Assembly (NCBI GenBank): GCA_011319805.1 | Contig: SJRY01000161.1 | Coordinates: forward strand, 61,137-125,136 | Length of the DNA: 64,000 bases | Source of the DNA: Macrocybe gigantea | Taxonomy: Eukaryota > Basidiomycota > Agaricomycetes > Agaricales > Callistosporiaceae | Reading direction: 5' to 3' | In this document: one piece after another, positions 34,967 to 47,029 of the stretch | Position numbering within the stretch: the first letter of the stretch is position 1 | Layout: each line of letters opens with the position of its first letter | Made by a program: the position numbers and the translations under genes | Notes under the pieces: model-generated | The model's input: only the letters and a program-made list of their open reading frames with translations | Told to the model about the DNA's origin: nothing | The model's database searches: none

Positions 34967-37900
34967 TCAATTAAGACAATCCATCACGAGGTCTCTCAGG
35001 ATCGGTCTGCTCTTGAGCAACACAGCTTTCGAACTTAGCGTCTGCACCTTGACCTTTTTCTCAGGCCGAAGATTGCTCTCCTCTCTGTTCTCTTTGCCGC
35101 GTCGCTGTGTGGTCGCCGACGACACATCGTCGGCCGAGCGCTTGTTGGACAGAGGCCAGCGCATTTCAAACGCGAAGGAGTGCAGCTTGTGGGCGTCCGG
35201 AGGCAAGCGCAAGATCCAATTCTGCGCCTCCACGAGTTGGAAAAAGTCTGCAAGCAGCGCCGCCTTTTGAAGCGTCTTCCTCGACCCTATGATGATCAGC
35301 TTGGAACGCGCGCGCGTGAACGAAACGTTCATCCGTCTCCAATCCTTCACGAGATCACCTATCTAAGCTCGATTTTTAGACTCGCGGTCGGAAAAAAGAA
35401 GCAGGGTAATTCGACACTCACTTGCCCATCTTCATTCGACCGTACGAGAGAGATGATAATACAGTCCTTGTCCCTGCCTTGACTCTTATCGGCCGTCAGA
35501 ATCTCGATGCCCTGGCGATGGTGGAGTTGATGTGACAGAAGCTTGATCTGCTGTCGATAGAGCGAAATGATTCCCATCTGGCTTGCACTGACGCCGCAGT
35601 GTATCATTGTCTCCACAATCTGACATACTAGGTCGGCTTCTACTTCGTTTTGCACCAGGTCCCCGACTCGTGAGTCTACAGCGGGCACTGCGTCCGTGCG
35701 ACGAAGACCGCCCGGCAGCTGGGCAAATTCCGTCAGTCAAGACAGCTGAATAACAATAAAAAACGGATGGTACCTTTCGGCCAGCAGTTGCTCGATCCAG
35801 CATGACTCTTTTTGACAGACCGAGTCCTTTGGATGGAGGCGATTCAGAAAGCTACGATCGGGCACTTTCAGGGTCTGTTCAGCCACATCGACCGACCCAC
35901 ACTGTAGGCGATCGCTGTAGATCAGCTTATTAGAGAGCAACATAATGTCCTTGTTCATGCGGTACTGGGACGTCAGGTCGACGACGGCTTGAGGGTGGGT
36001 GTCCGAGAGGCGGCGGAAGAGCGAGACATCCAGACCTCCTTTCCTCGCAGCTGGATTACGCACCTATAACGGTGGATCAGTCAAGTCAAGAAACAGTGCA
36101 GGACGCCGAAGATGAACACATACCAGAGGCGGAAGCTGGAAATGATCGCCGACGAGAACGAATCTGTCCGCGAATCGCAGAGGACCAAGACACGTCGGCA
36201 ATGTGATCTGCGAAGCTTCATCTACGATACAATAATCAAAACATCTGCGATTGAACACTGCGCTGAAGGATAGATCACTGGTTTGAGAACGCATCTGTGT
36301 TATGAATCTGGCAATTACTACTCACTGGTCAATGGACAAACAGGTCGTCGCAACGACAGATGGCGTCATCAGCTGATGTTCCAGCTGTTCAATAGTCGTC
36401 GCCTTCTTCTTGCTCTCCAAAGTGTACTTTCGGACATCTGGATGGACCTAGCATGAATCTCACTCAACCTGACAGACAACTGGGCACACAGCTGCAGCAC
36501 GCATACCCTGTCCACGTTCCCAATGCGCAATATTCCAAAATCCGCATCTTGGAGCTTCAGAAGGATCGTGTCCACGGCCGAATGCGTGTACGACGTCAAA
36601 AGAATCGTCTTGCCCATGCCCACAAGCGTCTTGATGATCGCCGCGATCACCGTCGTCTTGCCCGTCCCCGGCATGCCCAAGACGAGCGCAAAGTCCCGCG
36701 CAGCCAGCACCTTCCCGATAGCCATCCGCTGGCTCGCATTGAGCTCCGCCGAAAACGGCGCAAGATGCGGCGGATGTCAGCCAGGGCGGCAGCCTCGTCG
36801 TCGAACACGGGTGGCTTCAGGTCCACGACGAGCTCGAGCCGGCGCTTGTCCCCACCCGTAGAACAGCTGCGCGAGGTTGTCCCGGATGCGGCTCATCCCC
36901 GTCGACATCTCGTCCTTGTCGATCCGGAACACGACCTGCGCTTGCGGGCTCAGGGGCGACGACGGCGCGGACGGGTGCTCGAGCAGGCGTTGCTTGATCT
37001 TGTCGACGCACAGCTCATGATCGACCCCGATGACAACTTCCGCTGGAGAGAGCTCTAGGATGTACCCCCGCGAGCGCGAGGAGCACAGGTTCGACAGAGA
37101 TCGTGATCGCTTCTCCAGTGTCCATATGTCCATTAAGCAGCGACGCAATGGGAGATCCGTACGCCGTAGTGTCACGGACGAACCTGTACGTGTATCGGTG
37201 GACTCTGTTCGTAGGAGCCGCTTGTGACGGTCGGAAAGACGTGTCGAGAATCATGTTGCTGAAACAGCGGCCTTTGGCCTCGCGTTCCGCTGCGCCCATC
37301 GTCCAGAGCTCCTTTCGGAAGCGGACGGAATCTTGTTCTTCCATAGACAACAGAGCTTCCCATTTCTTGAAGAATTGCGACTGGGAATAGGTAAGATGAG
37401 CGGTCTTCATCTCGTAGGTGTCCGCTATAGGCGACGCGGTATCGACGACATTTTCGATAGCCTGCAAAGTTAGTAGTTGGATCATTTTTTCGCTCACAAG
37501 GAAATCTCAACCTTTGCTGACCTTGCGGTAAAGCATGCAGGCATCTAGAACAAAGCACCTCTTGCACGCGTGCTCGTCGTCATCGTAGGCGGCAAGAAAG
37601 GCTCAGACACGGCGTCCTCGATCGCAACCTCGCCGTCCGCAACTTTGCGGCCAACATTCTGATGCTCCTCGTCATATAACCCACCATCTCGTTGCGAGCC
37701 ATAAACAGTCCTCGGACCTCGTTTCTGCTCGTAGGCACATGGACGACTTCTTCGCTCTGGGTAGTACAGCAATCCGGATGGCACCTCGACCCCGTACCGC
37801 TCGGATGCAAGGATGGTGTACAACATCGTCTGGGCGCGGTGCTCCATCGCCGCGATGGAGCGCCCCGTCTTTATTTCAAAAGGCTTGGGCCCTCGAGTCG

Positions 37901-39236
37901 CCGTGAGTTTATCGAGCGGCCCACCTGGGTCGGAGATGACGGCATCGACTGTGACGTCTAGCTTGCCTTTGATGCCGTAGGAAGGAGAAAATATCTCTTC
38001 CTCGACGTCTAGCATCTCCGAAATGGCGAGCAGAGAAGGCGTTTGGGTGCGAGTCAACCGCGTATCGGTTAGGATGGCATCACCCTGTCAAAGTGGTGAG
38101 ACAAGAACACGACAAGGACGGGACCTCTACCTTGGGAGATGACGAGATGTACCTCTTGGAAAACTCGATCAGCCCATTCGCTCTCGCTCGGACTTCGTGC
38201 CTGGCTTGTGCCACTGAGGCATTGATTTTCACAAGCTCAGGGAGCCCGCGGTCGATAACCTCGTCAATCTTCTCATTGATCCACTTCTGCTCCCATCTGC
38301 CCGCCACAAGACAGGCCTGCATGACTTCGTGCAGGATATTTCCCCACACGAGCGACGGAGAGATGTCCGTCGACGAGCGGACGAGGTTCGAGAGCATCGG
38401 CTTGCGCCTGCATTGCGGCGCGTTGGACAGCGCGGTCGAGGTGAGCAGGATGTCTGGGTGAAGGATGAGAAGGTTGGACTTGGAGGTGATCGTTATGGAG
38501 AAAGTGATGGATGAAGAGGAGGGTGTGACGAGAGTGAACGTGCCGATGACGTTGACCACATCACCGACGCGGACATCGGTCGCGACCCAGTCGTCTTGAA
38601 GAATGATCGAGCGACATTCGTCGCTTCTGTCGACTCTGACGACGAGATGCTTATACAGCAAGGCTAGTCAATACACCAAACAAAACGCACAACCTCAAGC
38701 CCAACCTTTTCTGGACGGCCTCCTGCCATGGTTTCAGTGACGGACTGAACAGCACATCGTGTGCACGGTTCTGGAGTATATATAGACTTTCGATAAGAAT
38801 TATCCTAAACCGGAATCAATTAAGAGGCAAAGAAAACGTAAACATATACGCACGTTTGACGACTTCTTTGGCGACTTTCGCGGCGAAAGCATGTCACTGA
38901 AGTCGTCCAGATCCCACTCTTCAGACCCAGCTAGGAGCACGTCCATATCCACATCGCTGGCGGAAAACGTTTTAGATGGTGACGGTCGAGTGGCACGCTC
39001 CCTGTTGGGCGTGATCGGTATCTTTGAAGGACGTGGAGGCGTTTGCGGATTGCAAGTCTTTGAGAGTGACCGCGGAAAAGACTTCGAAGCGGTTTCGCGT
39101 CGTTTGGACTATCCAGTCCGGCTAGCAAGCTGTTCATGAAATCTGCCTCTTCTTGTACGGATCGTGACGCTGGAAACATATTGACTTGCGCAAGTTTCGC
39201 GCTAATGCGTTTCCACTGGTTGCATTTTAGAGACAT
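34967..39236 (-). CDS. DNA2: Dna2-type DNA replication helicase/nuclease
   Basis: Nuclear Okazaki-flap and resection enzyme. ATG 39236 opens [15 protein letters not shown]. The N-terminal half carries the RecB-like nuclease: [10 protein letters not shown]-like strand, [28 protein letters not shown] and FEIKTGR (catalytic E-x-K), then cysteines in DACMLYRK typical of the Fe-S cluster. The SF1 helicase follows: [26 protein letters not shown] (Walker A 36651-36674), YCIVDEASQ (Walker B 36208-36228), [43 protein letters not shown] and [15 protein letters not shown]. It ends DLVMDCLN at 34967. Single-base frame changes near 36845-36865 (LFYG to [11 protein letters not shown]) and 36753-36770 (RRIL to [11 protein letters not shown]) fall in conserved sequence and probably reflect sequence errors. 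A further frame change in the N-terminal region (about 39060-39110) is unresolved. A fragment of this gene is duplicated at 56229-56455. Confidence 0.93.
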
Positions 39237-39458
39237 ATAACTCGAAGCCCAAAGGCGCACCCAAACTGACCTAGGAAATGAGAAGACAGGTAGCGCTCGG
39301 TGCTGTAGACGATGTACTTGGTGGTTGTACTTGTAAGGTAGCTTGACACGCGTAAACAGCAATTCAACAACGCGTACGGTCACGTGCGACGCGAATTTTT
39401 CACGTTTCGTGTCAACCCCCTTCCTCAAAATCTTCTCGTCCTCTGAAAGAAAAAAAAA

Positions 39459-39944
39459 ATGCTATGCAGCACCACTTCTGGTCCCTCTGAATCGCGTAGG
39501 CCGCCTCGAATATCCAAAGTACACGTCTCAAAGTCCGTCGCACCTCATCAGCTCTCAGATGTTCTGACTCTCTGGAGGGTAATCAAAGAGGTATTTAAGC
39601 AGCGAGCGGACGACAGGATTCCGATTCTGCACGAGAATCTCGACACGTGCTCGTTAAACTACACCGAATATGCGTACTCGCTGTGCCACGGGGCGGGACT
39701 CGTTCTCGTTGTCAACAGTGCTCTCACTGCCATGATGCCGCACAATTCTCCTAGCCGTGACTCGCCTGGCAGTGACTCGCATGGCCTAGCCGGCTTTTAC
39801 CTCTGCAGGCATTTCCGTGCACAGTCTGCAGATAGTTTGTTGGAAAGTGTCAAGGAACGTTGGGATCCCTTTGGCATGCGACTATCCGGCGGAGGGGCAC
39901 ATTGGTTTCTTCCAACCTTTGGGTCTTTTCTCGTGCACCTCTAA
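39459..39944 (+). CDS. Hypothetical protein, divergent from DNA2
   Basis: A 161-codon frame from ATG 39459, preceded by an A run, with no introns needed. The translation (LSDVLTLWRVIKEVFKQR, LNYTEYAYSLCHGAGLVLVV, GLAGFYLCRHF, WDPFGMRLSGGGAHWFLP) has protein-like composition but no family I recognise. Its start region lies about 220 bp from the DNA2 start on the opposite strand, so the two could share a promoter. It may be one exon of a longer gene or a chance frame. Confidence 0.35.
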   Translation: MLCSTTSGPSESRRPPRISKVHVSKSVAPHQLSDVLTLWRVIKEVFKQRADDRIPILHENLDTCSLNYTEYAYSLCHGAGLVLVVNSALTAMMPHNSPSRDSPGSDSHGLAGFYLCRHFRAQSADSLLESVKERWDPFGMRLSGGGAHWFLPTFGSFLVHL

Positions 39945-40826
39945 CGGATTTTCGATGTCTGATCCGGCGAAACTACTGAAACTGTTTATAACTGTCGGCC
40001 CGATTGATTGAGGCGGAAACACCCCACTCCCGATGACCGCAGCCGAGGACCGAAATCGACGACAAACGAGAATATCTCCAGCAGATTGCTCATTCATCCT
40101 ATAGTGACAAAGGCGGTACAGGCGAAAAGGATTGGCTCGGAAGAAGTTGGGAAGCGAGGTAAGTGTGATAAGCAAGGAAGATATTCGATGCACGCAAAAC
40201 GTTGACGATATAGCTTCTAACAGCTACTCTACACATGTTGTAGCAGGAACGTCTTGAAATGATTTCTATGTTGAATGTCCGATTAGGACGTTGACCTGAC
40301 GCCGTTCTCGAAGTACCACCCAGGCCATCGCCACTCCGGTCGGGCCCATTATCATTGACGTGAAGAAGAGCACTTGATGGCATGTGAAGTAAGCGTCCGA
40401 TGACCACTTCATCTGAGCTTCGCCTACGCGTGCGGCCATCAAACAAGTACTGTACCTGATTGAATATCGAAACCAACACTCAAGACTCCGGCCCAATCCA
40501 TGATTGCCCGACCCGACTCTCAACGGCACGATCACTCGGAACAAAAGAAGGACAAAAAAATCTACGCAATTACTCATTGCTCAATCAAACGAGGCAAGGA
40601 GAGCAAGGGTTCGCATGGGGTTCCAGGTGTGCTTCATCAGCAGGAAGAGGCACAAGTCAGCTGGTGGCAGACGTGGGTTTGTCAGCGACCTGAGCACGCC
40701 AGATGGCGCATGCGCATTCTCACTCCCAGGCGCAGGGAGATTGGATATAAGTAACCCCGCCTCCTTTTTCCCAATGCATTGCTCAGACTGTTCTCACACC
40801 GTCAATTAACACAACACAGCGCACTC

Positions 40827-41768
40827 ATGTCCACCACAGACGTCGTGACCGCCAACCTCCTCTTCGCCATACACCCTTCGGAGGGCGTGCGCGCTTGGCA
40901 GAACATCAACGCGAATCCAGCGACAGGCGAGCGCGACAAAAACTGGGCGCGTGAGGAGAAACCGATGCAGGTCGAGAACGTGCGCGACAAACTGGACTCT
41001 GTTTCGCTCGACACGGCCGGATTCCAGTTCTACCTCGGTCGTCCGGCCAAGCATCGCACCTTCACGGACGACGAGGAGATCGAGAGGGAGTACTACCCGA
41101 GAGCATCGATCTGATCAAGGAGCTCACCGGCGCCAGCAGAGTCGTCATATTTGACCATAGTTGCGTATATTTATCGTTATCTGATAACGACACTCGTGAC
41201 CCCACATAGCGATCCGCCGCAGACGCCCAGGTGTGATCGACGACAGCCCCTCGAAGCGGCAACCCGTCTCTCAAGCGCACGTCGATCAAACCACAGCGTC
41301 TTCCATCGCGCGCGTGCACCGACACCTTCCTCCGGCGGACGCACCCGCGCTGCTGCGAAGGCGCTTCCAGATCATCAACCTCTGGCGTCCGATCAACCAC
41401 CCGGCAGACGACTGGCCGCTCGCGCTATGCGATTACCGGAGCGTCGATCCCAAGGCGGACACCTTTCCCATCGCGCTCGTCTACCCAGACCGCGAAGGCG
41501 AGACGCTCGGCGTGACGTACAACCCGAATCAGAAGTGGAAGTATGTCAGGGGTATGACTCCCGATGATATCGTGTTGATAAAGTGGTACGTATATCGGGT
41601 TGTGTGTTGTGTCCGTGACATTGACTTCGTGCTTGCAGCTTTGATTCAATTCAAGATGGCAGCGTTGCCGTCTTCACGCCTCACACCGGTTTCCGCGATC
41701 CGGCCACGCCTCCAGACGCCCCTTCCCGCGAGTCCATAGAGTTGAGGGCGCTTGTATTCTATGATTGA
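40827..41768 (+). CDS. CmcJ/AsaB-like oxygenase, copy A (one-base frame break)
   Basis: Fungal member of the CmcJ/GA4-desaturase-like family, iron/2-oxoglutarate-type enzymes often found in secondary metabolism. Exon 1 starts MSTTDVVTANLLFAI and runs to DEEIEREYYP. Introns are 41160-41209 and 41586-41638. Later exons carry DDSPSKRQPVSQAHVDQT, FQIINLWRPINHPADDWPLA, DYRSVDPKADTFPIALV, YNPNQKWKYVRGM, VAVFTPHTGFRDP and the C-terminus IELRALVFYD ending at TGA 41768. At 41096-41098 copy A has CCC where copy B has CCCC, so the frame runs off as YYPRASI-stop instead of YYPESVDLIKEL. This is either a pseudogenising deletion or a homopolymer error; the rest of the gene is fully conserved, which favours recent loss or error. 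Confidence 0.8.
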
Positions 41769-42226
41769 ACATGGAACAGCTACTACATATGTGTTGTAGC
41801 AGGAACGTTTTGAATTAATTCTCCGTCGAATGACTGATTGAGGACGGCAAACTGTTCCATCCAGGCTGTTGTCGGTCCACTCGTGATTATGCTGTGAAGA
41901 CAATCACTCGATAGCACGTAAAGTAAGCGTCTGCTGACAACTTCCATCAACTTTATCGAACTTGGAGATTCAACACTCCCGTCAGTACGTCAAACGCGTC
42001 AACCTGGGCCAAAAGATCTCCACAATTACTCACTGCTCTAGGCCTCGCGCGGTGTGCTTCATCAGCAGAAAGAGGGAACAAGTCAGCTGGTTTGGGGACG
42101 TGAGTTTGTCAGCGAGGCAAGCACGCCGGATGGCGCACTCTGACTCTGAGAAGCAAGGAAGCCGCTGGACATAAGTAAGCTCCGCCCACTCACGCACCCA
42201 CTCACGCACGCATCCACCGCGCTGTC

Positions 42227-43192
42227 ATGGCCACATCGGACGTCGTGACCGCCAACCTCGTCTTCGCCATCCGCCCTCCGGAAGGCGTGCGCGCATGGCA
42301 GAAGAGCAGCGCGAACCCAACGACGGGCGAGCGCGACAAGAACTGGGCGCGCGAGGAAAAACTGACGCAGATCGAGAACCTGCGCGACGACGTACACTCC
42401 GTCTCGCTCGATACGGCCGGATTCCAGTTCTACCTCGGTCGTCCGGCCAAGCTCCGCGCCTTCACGGACGACGCGGATATCGAGAGGGAGTACTACCCCG
42501 AGAGCGTCGATCTGATAAAGGAGCTCACCGGCGCCAGCAGAGTCGTCATATTCGACCACAGTTGCGCAATCTTCTTTTGCTTCCTTATTATCATTATCTG
42601 ATAACGACACCCCTGTGACTCCCCTTTCATACAGCGATCCGCCGCAGACTCCCAGGCCAGAATGACGACAGCCCTTCGAAGAGACAGCCCGTCTCTCAAG
42701 CGCACGTTGATCAAAGCACGGCGTCCGCCATCGCGCGCGTGCACCGGCATCTCCCTCCCGCGGACGCACTCGCGCTGCTGCGACGGCGTTTCCAGATAAT
42801 CAATCTCTGGCGCCCGATCAACCATCCGGCGGACGACTGGCCGCTCGCGCTATGCGATTACCGGAGCGTGGATCCCAAGGCAGACACCTTTCCCATCGCG
42901 CTGATTTTCCCGGACCACGAGGGTGAGACGCTCGGCGTGACGTACAACCCGAATCAGAAGTGGAAGTATGTCAGAGGCATGACCTCTGATGATATCGTAT
43001 TGATAAAGTGGTGCGTGGCATTGCGTTCTGCGTTGTGCGCTGGTGTCGACTCGTGCTTGCAGCTTTGATTCGGTCCAAGACGGTAGCGTTGCCGTCTTTA
43101 CGCCACACACCGGCTTTCGCGATCCGGCCACGCCTCCAGACGCCCCTCCCCGCCAGTCGATAGAATTAAGAGCCCTCGTATTCTATGATTGA
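42227..43192 (+). CDS. CmcJ/AsaB-like oxygenase, copy B (intact)
   Basis: Tandem paralogue of copy A with identical exon structure. ATG 42227 opens MATSDVVTANLVFAIRPP; introns are 42561-42634 and 43011-43062; stop TGA 43190-43192. The frame stays open throughout: REYYPESVDLIKELTGASR, VVIFDH, an IRRRLPGQNDDSPSKRQPV segment after intron 1, HVDQSTASAIARVHRHLPP, NLWRPINHPADDWPLALCDY, GETLGVTYNPNQKWKYV, DGSVAVFTPHTGF and ELRALVFYD. In this family the R-SxxLWR and H...D...H residues form the active site; HVDQ and the PHTGF region are candidates here, but ligands were not proven. About 290 residues, normal for the family. No other biosynthetic genes (PKS, NRPS, terpene synthase) lie nearby, so its substrate is unknown. 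Confidence 0.87.
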
Positions 43193-44998
43193 TTGTGCCT
43201 TGTATGTTGTCTATGAATTGTGACATAGTGCTGATATAGGACGGAATTTTCATTGCCGTCACTTGCATGTTGAACATGACTGAGATATAGTCCACAGTAC
43301 CGTCAACCTCGCGAGGCGAGTTTCCTCATGCTCCACCTAAGACTGGCAAAGCCAGCATAATGCCTATGGCGAAGGACATGATCATTGTCAACTACCACGC
43401 AAGAATTTCATTTGTTGTATGGTGAGCAATGAACAATCAAATTTAATCAAAGCCCAAAGTGGACATACGGCACCCACGTCTGCAAAGCCCATTCAGAATG
43501 TCCAACTCTCTCGCGTAGCTTCCGTACAGCAGAATGCAGCGCACGCGCCGCACTAGCGGCATCGATCCCTATTTCCTCCGTTCCCTGTGCCTCGCAAGCC
43601 CACCGCGAGCCGTACGTCAACGCCATGACGTCCTCGTAAAAGTCCTTCGCGACGCGCGGAGCGTACGTGTCTCTGATGGACCACATCGTCGCGATGACGC
43701 TGCGGTATCCTGCGGCCAGCATGCCTCCCGCAAGATGGACCGCTTCTTCTGCGAGGCGTTCCTCCCCCGTACTTGTCTGGCACGCGGATAGGAACGCGAG
43801 CTCGGCTGCCGCCGCTCCTCCTCCCACCTCCTCCTCGCCATCTCCACCGTTGCCTTGCACGGCGCCGACAAGCGCCGTAAGGTCCAGCAACCCATCGCGC
43901 AGGAAGAACCCGCTGCGAAGCGGCGTGTCCGCGTTCTGCGCCGCGTGGCACGCCAGATGAACGCAGTTGCAACGCCGCAGCTCAGCCAGCGTCTCCGCGA
44001 GCGTGATCCGCTCCGCGGAAGGTCTGAGCACCTCGATGTGTGAGTTCGCACCGCTGCTGCTCCCTGCCAGCTGTCGTGCGACGGCGTCGATCTCGGCTTC
44101 CGTGCCTGGAATGTGGGGCAGACCTGGCACGTCGGGCTGGCTGATCAGAAGCACGCGCATGAGTGTGTTTGGGTCCTCGGCACGTCTCTGTCGGCGGGCA
44201 CTCTCCCGACCGCCGTCGATGAGCATCGTGACGGATGGCGTGTATGAGGATATGGCGTAGTCGAAGAGCGTGGTCTGTCCTTCGCCTTGGTATATCCCTG
44301 CTGCGTGGATGGGCAGGAACGCGAGGGGCCCCGTTGTGCACCACCAGATCCTTTTCTCGGGCTGCGCTCCATCGGTCGACGGCTGAAATCAAGGGGAGTA
44401 AGTAAGTATTACAATTGCAATTGACAGCGTACTCACTGAGAATTCGAGATGCTCGAGGACGGGCTTGACCACGCACGTCCACAGCTCGCGTAGCACATTT
44501 TCGATGACAGCCGGCCTCTTCGCTTCGGCCGTACGTCCATGACGTGTCTCGGTAGGTTCACGTTCATCCGAGCCGTCGTCAGAAGCCCCCATATGCAGGT
44601 CCCTAGTGAGTTGTTCAGATCCTCGCGAGCGAAGACCGGCTGACATCAGGCTGTCCTGTAAGCCCTTGAGGAGATGTTCCGCCTTGCCAAAAGAAAACTC
44701 GGATAGTTCAACATGAAGAGGCGCATCCGCGCCGCTCATGAGGATCAGAGCATCACATCGACTTTTGTGGACATTCACGACCACCGTAGGGCCCGATTCG
44801 GGTATATGGCGGAGTAGGTCAAAGCACGACAAAGGACGGATGAAATTCTCAAACCCCGGAATGGAACGTACGGTTTTGAGAAGGTCCTCCCATTCCTTAG
44901 CAAGCTTGGCGTGCTTGAGCGCTTCGTCCTGCAATGGGATCTTTTCGGCCATCGTAACTTCATTCGCAAGACCCGCTAAAGTACGGCGGGATCCCGCA

Positions 44999-45006
44999 TG
45001 CTCCAG
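44999..45006. repeat. Target-site duplication, left copy (TGCTCCAG)
   Basis: The 8-bp sequence immediately outside the left end of the hAT-like element, identical to the copy on the right. Eight-base duplications are the signature of hAT superfamily insertion. Confidence 0.9.
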
Positions 45007-46634
45007 CAGTGTTGTACCAGTCAGAGAATAGTCGACGACAAGTCATGATATTCCATTAGCCGACGCTTAGACGTCTTTTGACGAATAGTCACGACTATAG
45101 TCCCAGACTTTTCCCACATTATAGGGGGCTATAATAGGACTGAAGGATGAGATAACGAAATTCCAGTGAATATCACCGAGTACAAGTTACAGTAGTAGTA
45201 CATTTTCCAATGTATCATCAAGATCAACATCGAGGTCCTCCTCCCCAGCTGCGTCGAGGTCCAGAAGGTCGTACAATTCCATCTCAGCTTCCAACCCCCC
45301 CATTGCACTGCGCTCTGATACCGCGACCCAATGATCATTCTCAAAGTCAAATAAAGATTTGATCGCAATTGAAATATGCCTATCAGAGAGATTAGTGTCC
45401 ATCTCGTCGACTTCATTTACCTCCAGCTGGATTCTATTAATAAGATCTTGCATGATATTCTGTAATGCTCGAGAACTTGCAGGCAAAGAGGCTTCGGATG
45501 TGTCATCGAATTCGAGCACATCTGATGGGGAGGAAGTAGCACTGGTGGAGGATACAGTCGCTCCCGGGCTAGGGGCGGCAGGGCCTTCAGCGAACACTCC
45601 AAAGGCTCGCTTCTTGCGTTCCTTGTCATTGGCATTGAGTCGTAGCTCTTCATCTCAGAGAGTTCAGTGCGTGCACGCTTGCGTATCTCCTCCATCTGAA
45701 ATCTGCAGTCACGTAGATGGATGAGAAGACCATTCGACCTAGAATCCTGCCAGATGCGCCGTTGAGATGAGGCTAATTCACTGAACACTAGGAACGTCAA
45801 TCAATAAGATTACACAAATGAACGGGTTATGAAAAGGATAACTCACAACCGTACTCAATCTCTGATAGTGTCCGTATGACCATGAGCGTTCCAGCGGCAT
45901 GTTCATCTGCTTCACGACGCTGGATCTCGCCAATATGGTGATCAAGGCATCGTTGGCATATGACTTTGATCTTGCTCTTGTCGTTCAGATTTGGGAATAC
46001 ATAGTCCGGTCGCGGTGCCAAAGAAGCATGAGGGTGGTCTTTGAAGTACAGCCGCCACCATCCACGGCTGCGAGATTGTATAGAGGACGTCGATTGCATG
46101 ATTGAGTTGCTTGTGTTCGTTGGATTCCGGCACTGGATCCAGCTGTATTTTATACCTGACGAACTGCTTGTTCATTGGACTCAGACAAAAGGAATAAAAC
46201 TCAAGAAGAAACTCAGAAGTAACTAAAGGTGGAATACCTGATGACTTTGACGGCGCGGGCCAAGTCGTTCCTGCTCAGTTTCAAGATCGCAGCAGCCAAT
46301 CCTGGACGTGATATTCCAACTTTGAATTTCAAAATTGTGTCCACATGATGATCGCGGTTGTTCCAAGACAGAGACTTCTGATATTCTGGCACCGTGAATG
46401 AACGCACGTTGTATTTCGTGGTACAGAGGACATGTTTGTAGCAATTCGGCGAGAGCGACTACAAACGTACTGCCCAGATAATCTTGAAGGCATTGTATTA
46501 TCTAATTGCATCCATAAAAGGTAAAGACATGTATCATGTGACAAAAGTTGTCGACTCTTACATAAGAGTCGACGAATAGTCTTGACAGTCATTCAAGTGA
46601 CTTTCGACTTTTCTACAGGACCGGCACAACACTG
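45007..46634. mobile_element. hAT-like DNA transposon, 1,628 bp, probably non-autonomous
   Basis: Ends are imperfect terminal inverted repeats: CAGTGTTGTACCAGTC at the left and CAGTGTTGTGCCGGTC (reverse complement) at the right, 14 of 16 matching. It is flanked by a perfect 8-bp duplication TGCTCCAG. An 11-mer GACGAATAGTC recurs near both ends (45080-45090 and 46571-46581), like hAT subterminal transposase sites. The element is too short for a full hAT transposase and no catalytic or dimerisation domain was recognised. It is A+T-rich and lies in the reverse gene's linker region. Perfect target duplication implies a fairly recent insertion. Confidence 0.85.
45187..46099 (-). pseudogene. Gene remnant inside the hAT element, possible BED-like zinc finger
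   Basis: Minus-strand pieces read WWRLYFKDHPHASLAPRPDY, ICQRCLDHHIGEIQRREADEH, RTLSEIEYGC, then (after an intron about 45790-45838) VFSELASSQRRIWQDSRSNG, a frame change near 45655, and an acidic C-terminus ending TLENVLLL at 45187. An aromatic helix followed by C-x2-C and His pairs suggests the N-terminal BED zinc finger of hAT transposases, but the match is weak. The frame change suggests decay. It could instead be a captured host gene. Confidence 0.4.
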
Positions 46635-46642
46635 TGCTCCAG
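46635..46642. repeat. Target-site duplication, right copy (TGCTCCAG)
   Basis: Identical to 44999-45006 and directly outside the right terminal inverted repeat of the hAT-like element. Confidence 0.9.
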
Positions 46643-47029
46643 GGACTTTGCCACCTTTCTGATCCGTTCTGCAAGAGACGGATCTATGCTGTGCAGGCTT
46701 TCTACTGGAGTCCGGAGGCTGGTGAGTTGGCTCCACACGATGCATCGGCCTTGTTCGAGCCACTCGAGTGCTTTGTCCGGCCTGCCGAGGGATAATGCTG
46801 TGGCTGCTGCTTCAAGAGACAAGTCCGAGATATCAACCAGGTGCCTGTGGCGGTCCTGCAAAGTGTGCTCAAGGCCTGCAACCAGAGAAATCAACTCAAT
46901 TGCGACATCAAATCCTTGCAGGGACACAAGAGGATTGCGTGAATTGAGTGATCGTCTTGCCCAGGACTTGGCAGCTTCGAGACGGACAGAAGGAGGGCCT
47001 GTATTTCTGGTAGCTGCCTGATAGAAACT

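Larger units (their letters stand above)
40220..43192 (+). repeat. Tandem duplication, two units of about 1.4-1.5 kb, each with promoter and oxygenase gene
   Basis: Unit 1 begins near 40220 and unit 2 near 41775. Each starts with a matching segment (CAGCTAC...TGTTGTAGCAGGAACG), followed by about 580 bp or 430 bp of related upstream DNA. That upstream DNA includes TGCTTCATCAGCAG, AAGTCAGCTGG and a (T)ATAAGTAA element just before the gene. Because the motif after gene A's stop also occurs before gene A, an earlier unit probably once lay upstream. The pattern fits unequal crossing-over. Confidence 0.75.
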
